A program made the position numbers and the translations under genes. A stretch of 64,000 nt of DNA from Streptomyces calvus (GTDB lineage: Bacteria; Actinomycetota; Actinomycetes; Streptomycetales; Streptomycetaceae): assembly GCF_006782915.1 (NCBI RefSeq), contig NZ_VCNP01000044.1:124001-188000 (forward strand), given 5' to 3'. Shown one piece after another: positions 60,094-64,000 of the stretch. The notes beneath the pieces are model-generated. The model ran no database searches and had not been told where the DNA came from. It saw only the letters and a list, made by a program, of their open reading frames with translations. Numbering within the stretch: the first letter of the stretch is position 1; every line of letters begins with the position of its first letter.

Positions 60094-62976
60094 GTGACGT
60101 CATGGGGGGATGCCGTGGGAGAGGTCGAGGCGCGAGCCGCGGCGCCGGGCGGGGTGAAGCGGCGCGACGCCTTCATCTCGTACAGCCAGCGCAAGAACGC
60201 GGCGCTCGCCAAACAGCTCCAGCGGGGCCTCGAACGGCTGGCCGTCTCCCGCTTCCGACCCATGCGGATGAGCGTGTTCCGCGATGTCACGAGCCTGCCC
60301 GCCAACCACGACCTGTGGCAGTCGATCCAGCGTGAACTGGCGCGCTCCCGCTACTTCATCCTGCTCGCGTCCCCGGAGGCCGCCGCCTCACCCTGGGTGG
60401 CCAGGGAAGTCGACTACTGGTTGCGCGAACGCGACACGGAACACCTGCTCATCGCCGTCGCGGACGGTGGGATCAGGTGGGACGACGAGACCGGTGACTT
60501 CGACTGGGAGCAGACCACGTGCCTGCCGCGGAGCCTGGCCGGCCACTTCTCGTCCGCGCCGCTCTGGGTGGACCTCCGCGAGATCGGCCAACGGAGCCAG
60601 TGGTCCCTGCGGTACGTGCCGTTCCGCGCCGCCGTCGCCACCCTGGCCGCCCCGTTGCACGGCCGGCCGAAGGAGGAGCTGGAGCACGACGACTTCCGGC
60701 AACTCCGGTTCGTCAAACGGCTGAGCTGGTCGGGCGTGGCCCTGCTCCTGGCGCTGCTCGTCCTCGCCGTCTACGGCTTCTTCGACGCAGGCAGACAGCG
60801 TGACGCGGCCGTGGCACAGGCCCGCACCTCCGCCTCGCAGGCGCTGGCCGCCCGCTCCGGACAACTGCTCGCCACCAGCCCCAACCAGGCCGCGCAGTAC
60901 GCCCTGTACGCCGATGCCACCCGCTCCACCCCCGAGTCCCGGCGCGCCCTGGCCCAGGCCGTCACCGCCGCCCCTCACGCCACGCGGCGGCTGCGCGCGG
61001 ACGCCGACTCCGTGACCGACATGGAGGGGGCGAGCGAACCGGCCGAAACGGACGTCGTGATCAGCGCGGACGGGACGACGGCCGCCTACCGCTCGGCGTT
61101 CGACAGGGCCCAGGGCGTACGCGTCTACGACGTGCGCTCCGCCCGGCAGTCCCGTGTGCTGCGCACCGACGGCAGGCCCAAGGCGCTGAGCCGCGACGGA
61201 CGCGTCCTGGCCCTGGAGGCCCACCTCAACCGGGTGGAACTGTGGGACACCCGGACCGGCACGCGCCTCGGCACCATGACCACCGGGCACACGAAGTACC
61301 TCCCACACGCCGCGCACGGGCTCCACGCCTTCGCCCTCTCGCCCGACGGCCGGTGGGCGGCGGCCTCCCACTACACCCCTGACAGTGAGGCGTTCGTCGT
61401 CGTGTGGAACGCGTCCACCGGACGGGAGACCGGTCGCCTGCGGGTGAGTGACACCAGGGTCGGGCTGGGCTTCTCCGCCGACGGCTCCCGGATGACCCTG
61501 GTCGACAGCGGACGTCAGGAGGTCCGGCGTTTCCTCACGGGGCCGGCGCGCTGGGAGCCGGCCCGGTCGCTGCCCGGAATGACCGAAGCCCCCGCCGAAG
61601 CCCTGCGGCACAGCGAGATCCTGCTGTTCGACGGGGCGCGCAAGGCCCTGACCCGGACATCGGAGCGCGCCGAGGTGTGGGACCTGGTGGAGCGCCGCCG
61701 AATCGCCCGACGGTCCCTGTCCCCGTACGAGAACCTGAAGGTCGCCGACGGTGCGGGGACCTTCGTGATGGGCGGGCAGGACGGCACGGTCCGGCTCCAC
61801 GACACCGACCTGCGGCCCGGTACGACGCTGGGCCGCCTGGTCCGGCCGGCCAGCACGGTCGCCGTGTCGGCCGACGGCACCCGGGTGGCCGCCGGCTCGT
61901 ACGGCGGCGAACTCACCCTCTTCACCACCGAGGCCAGGCGGGGACAGCGTGTCGTCCTGGACGGCCGCGCGTTCACTCCCGGGGACCTGACGTCCGACGG
62001 GCGGCTGGCCGTGCGCCGGACGGAGGGACGTACCGAGTTCTGGGATCCGCACACCGGCCGCCGGCTCGGCGCGATCCCGTACGCCAACCCGTCCGTGAAC
62101 GAGGAGGACACGGCGTACACGCTCAGCGAGGACAAGCGGTACGTCGGCATGAAGACCTGGGAGGGCAGCGAGGAGGGCGACAGGAGGCGGTTCGACATCT
62201 GGGACCTGCGCACCGGGCGGCGGACGGACTGCGGCCTGCCCCTCGGCAGCGTCGACGGCGTCTTCGCCTTCCTGCCCGGCGACCGGTACGTCGTCGGCCG
62301 CACGTCCGACGCCGTGGAACTGGTCGACACCCGCGCCTGCACCCGCACCCCGGTGCTCCCGGTGGAGGCGTACGGCACGCTCGCCCTGAGCGGGGACCGC
62401 AGGACGGTGGTGCACGTGGAAGGCGGTGACGTCGACGCCTGGCGCTGGGACGGCGACACCGGCTTCGAGCACGTCGCCCACACCACCGTGCCGGTCGACT
62501 CCGGCCTCGTGAACGTCCGCGTCGACCACGACGGGAGGCAGGCGGCCGTCTCCGGCACGGAGAGCCACGTGTACGTCGTACGCCTCGACTCAGGCCGGCA
62601 GGTGCGCGCCACCGGGTACCTGCCGAGCATGGCCGACGACATGGCGTTCAGCCGGGACGGCCGTCTGGTGTTCCAGGGCTTCCGCACCGCGAGCAGCCAG
62701 GGCGTGCGCGTCCTGGACGCGGACAGCGGCGACCAGCTCGACGTGTGGACCACCGACCCGCCGGCCGCCTCCGCGGCGTCCCGGACCGGGGTACAGATCG
62801 TTCCCGGCCCCGCCGACGACATCCTCGTCCTCGGCCCCGACCTGAAGATCGTGCGCCGCACGGCCGGTGTGGAGGCGTGGCGCGACCTGCTGTGCGGCCT
62901 GGTGAGCCAGCCCCTGCCGGCCGCGGAACGCGACCGTTACCTGAAGGACCTGGACGTGGACGCGCCCTGCGGCTGA
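60094..62976 (+). CDS. TIR domain protein with transmembrane segment and WD40-like C-terminus
   Basis: 960 aa from the GTG at 60094 after GGGAAGGG. N-terminal TIR domain (~22-160): DAFISYSQRKNAALAKQLQR, FRDVTSLPANHDLWQSIQREL, SRYFILLASPEAAASPW and the conserved Glu105 in WVAREVDYWL. One transmembrane helix at ~212-230, a helical stalk and ~600 residues of WD40-like beta repeats with periodic DGRxxA and xxxWDxxTG phrases. The TIR end faces the cytoplasm and the propeller would be outside if the usual topology holds. TIR-type NADase or signalling platform; role unknown. Confidence 0.85.
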   Translation: MTSWGDAVGEVEARAAAPGGVKRRDAFISYSQRKNAALAKQLQRGLERLAVSRFRPMRMSVFRDVTSLPANHDLWQSIQRELARSRYFILLASPEAAASPWVAREVDYWLRERDTEHLLIAVADGGIRWDDETGDFDWEQTTCLPRSLAGHFSSAPLWVDLREIGQRSQWSLRYVPFRAAVATLAAPLHGRPKEELEHDDFRQLRFVKRLSWSGVALLLALLVLAVYGFFDAGRQRDAAVAQARTSASQALAARSGQLLATSPNQAAQYALYADATRSTPESRRALAQAVTAAPHATRRLRADADSVTDMEGASEPAETDVVISADGTTAAYRSAFDRAQGVRVYDVRSARQSRVLRTDGRPKALSRDGRVLALEAHLNRVELWDTRTGTRLGTMTTGHTKYLPHAAHGLHAFALSPDGRWAAASHYTPDSEAFVVVWNASTGRETGRLRVSDTRVGLGFSADGSRMTLVDSGRQEVRRFLTGPARWEPARSLPGMTEAPAEALRHSEILLFDGARKALTRTSERAEVWDLVERRRIARRSLSPYENLKVADGAGTFVMGGQDGTVRLHDTDLRPGTTLGRLVRPASTVAVSADGTRVAAGSYGGELTLFTTEARRGQRVVLDGRAFTPGDLTSDGRLAVRRTEGRTEFWDPHTGRRLGAIPYANPSVNEEDTAYTLSEDKRYVGMKTWEGSEEGDRRRFDIWDLRTGRRTDCGLPLGSVDGVFAFLPGDRYVVGRTSDAVELVDTRACTRTPVLPVEAYGTLALSGDRRTVVHVEGGDVDAWRWDGDTGFEHVAHTTVPVDSGLVNVRVDHDGRQAAVSGTESHVYVVRLDSGRQVRATGYLPSMADDMAFSRDGRLVFQGFRTASSQGVRVLDADSGDQLDVWTTDPPAASAASRTGVQIVPGPADDILVLGPDLKIVRRTAGVEAWRDLLCGLVSQPLPAAERDRYLKDLDVDAPCG

Positions 62977-63022
62977 GGCGCGCCACCAGGGGCAGGCCCG
63001 AGGCCCCCGGTGGCGCGTGCCG

Positions 63023-63514
63023 TCAGGTGCCGTCCAGGAACCGCTCCAGGGCCTCCACCACCATGCGGTGGTCCTCGAGCTGCGGAAGGCCGGAGACCGT
63101 CACCGCGCCGACGACGCCCACGCCCTCGACCGTGATCGGGAACGAACCGCCGTGGGCCGCGTAGGTGTCGGGGTCGAGGCGGGAGGACTCCTCGAACGTG
63201 GTGCCCTTGGCGCGGTGACGCGCGCCCACCAGGTAGGACGCGCAGCCGTACCGCTCGACCACCCGGCGCTTGCGGGCGATCCAGGCGTCGTTGTCGGGCG
63301 CGGAGCCCGGCAGCGCGGCGTGGAAGAGCTGCTGGCCCGCGCGGTGGATGTCGATGGCCACCGGGGCGCGGCGCTCGCGCGCCATCTCCACCAGCAGGGA
63401 CCCGAGCGCCCAGGCGTCGTCGTGGGTGAACCGGCGGAACACCAGGCGGCGTTCCTGCGCCTCCAACTCCTCCACGGACGGCGTGAGTTCGGCGGACGTG
63501 CGGGGCGTGGTCAC
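63023..63514 (-). CDS. UPF0303 (haem-degrading-like) protein
   Basis: 163 aa from the GTG at 63514, which overlaps the upstream oxidoreductase stop by 4 bp (GTGA). UPF0303 signatures: FRRFTHDDAWALGSLLVEMA, VAIDIHRAGQQLFHAALPGS and TYAAHGGSFPITVEGVGVVG followed by LPQLEDHRMVVEALERFL. Family members are related to HbpS/GlcG-type haem proteins, but the function is uncertain. Co-transcribed with the Gfo/Idh/MocA gene. Confidence 0.88.
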   Translation of the reverse strand: MTTPRTSAELTPSVEELEAQERRLVFRRFTHDDAWALGSLLVEMARERRAPVAIDIHRAGQQLFHAALPGSAPDNDAWIARKRRVVERYGCASYLVGARHRAKGTTFEESSRLDPDTYAAHGGSFPITVEGVGVVGAVTVSGLPQLEDHRMVVEALERFLDGT

Positions 63515-64000
63515 AGCGTCACCGTCACCTTCTCGCGGGCGGACCGGCGGGCCGCCTCCAGGACGTCCAGGGCGGCGGCCGCCTCCAGGGCGGTCACCGG
63601 GTTGGGGCCGCCGGCCAGCAGGGCCTGCGCCACGGCCGCGTAGTAGGCGGGGTAGTCGCCCGGCAGGGTCGGTACGGGCTCGCCGCCGCCGGTCACCGGG
63701 GACTCTCCCCCGGAGGGGGGACCCCCAACGCCGACGCGGCCCCACAGCTCCTGCGGCTCCGTGCCCCAGCCGGCGCCGGGGCGCAGGCCGTCGCGCAGGG
63801 CGGCCTCCTGCGGGTCCAGGCCGTGCTTGACGTAACCGGCCTTCGAGCCGAGGACGCGGAAGCGCGGGCCGAGCTGGGCGGTGGTCGCGGAGACGTAGAG
63901 GTGGGAGCGGACACCGCCGGCGTGCGTCAGCGCGATGAAGGTGTCGTCGTCGGTGCGCGCACCCTCGCGGCGGATGTCCGTCTCCGCGTACACGGAGGTC
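63511..64000 (-). CDS. Gfo/Idh/MocA family oxidoreductase, C-terminal part
   Basis: Only the C-terminal ~163 residues are present; the gene continues past the window edge, so the NAD(P)-binding domain is not seen. Visible: DDTFIALTHAGGVRSHLYVSATTAQLGPRFRVLGSKAGYVKHGLDPQEAALRDG-type C-terminal domain sequence and the closing LEAARRSAREKVTVTL. This pattern is typical of Gfo/Idh/MocA sugar dehydrogenases. The stop overlaps the UPF0303 start. Confidence 0.85.
   Translation of the reverse strand, partial: TSVYAETDIRREGARTDDDTFIALTHAGGVRSHLYVSATTAQLGPRFRVLGSKAGYVKHGLDPQEAALRDGLRPGAGWGTEPQELWGRVGVGGPPSGGESPVTGGGEPVPTLPGDYPAYYAAVAQALLAGGPNPVTALEAAAALDVLEAARRSAREKVTVTL

Overview
This window is a chromosomal segment of a Streptomyces-like actinomycete. 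The evidence is the very high GC content with strong third-position GC bias, GTG and TTG starts, the DasR-controlled N-acetylglucosamine PTS genes (nagE2, nagE1, nagF), the mec-cysO-cysM cysteine cluster, a clpS-DUF2017 pair, and many Streptomyces-type small membrane proteins. Most ORFs antisense to the named genes are GC-bias shadows and are omitted.

Region 1 (1-37.5 kb) is core-like. It opens with the C-terminus of an M6 (immune inhibitor A) protease. Next come NAD salvage (pncA, pncB), clpS-DUF2017, two amino-acid transporters, and the M67 peptidase / sulfur carrier / cysteine synthase cluster, which has a cysteine-rich leader peptide inside it. An MBL hydrolase, the GlcNAc PTS with dre operators, rph, a lipoprotein, rdgB, tRNA-Leu(UAG), an HNH protein, bcp, a DUF3618 protein and a GroES-like protein follow. 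A guanidine-III riboswitch precedes the guanidinium exporter gdx. After it lie a MITE and an IS630-type element, a class A PBP, an ABC exporter operon, a DUF1707/LiaF-like protein, an SGNH hydrolase, DUF445, MFS, hsp20, DUF2267, VOC, an acetyltransferase and a TetR regulator.

Region 2 (36.7-44.1 kb) is accessory: a possible orphan immunity-like protein, two GNATs, an XRE-TPR regulator and a graspetide (ATP-grasp RiPP) locus tgmA-tgmB-tgmC. In this locus the ORF upstream of the precursor runs into it without a stop codon.

Region 3 (44.1-54.4 kb) is a defence/restriction island on the minus strand. Transcription runs vsr, then Z1 helicase, PD-(D/E)XK nuclease, GHKL (HSP90/MutL-like) ATPase, an unknown protein, a DUF6339-cytosine methyltransferase fusion that appears to lack the catalytic cysteine, and an intact cytosine methyltransferase. 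From Z1 down to the fusion the genes overlap by 4 bp. The set resembles MutL/Z1 (MZA-like) systems but carries a paired active/inactive methyltransferase and Vsr.

Region 4 (54.7-64 kb) holds an S37 tripeptidyl aminopeptidase, a SEC-C protein, a small membrane protein, a YidC homologue, an FAH-family hydrolase, a large TIR-transmembrane-WD40-like protein preceded by a heptamer repeat tract, a UPF0303 protein and the C-terminal part of a Gfo/Idh/MocA oxidoreductase.

Two sequence-level themes stand out. First, TA-targeting mobile elements sit exactly on stop codons. Second, several intergenic tandem arrays contain a copy of the last codons and stop of the adjacent gene, as if seeded from gene 3' ends.
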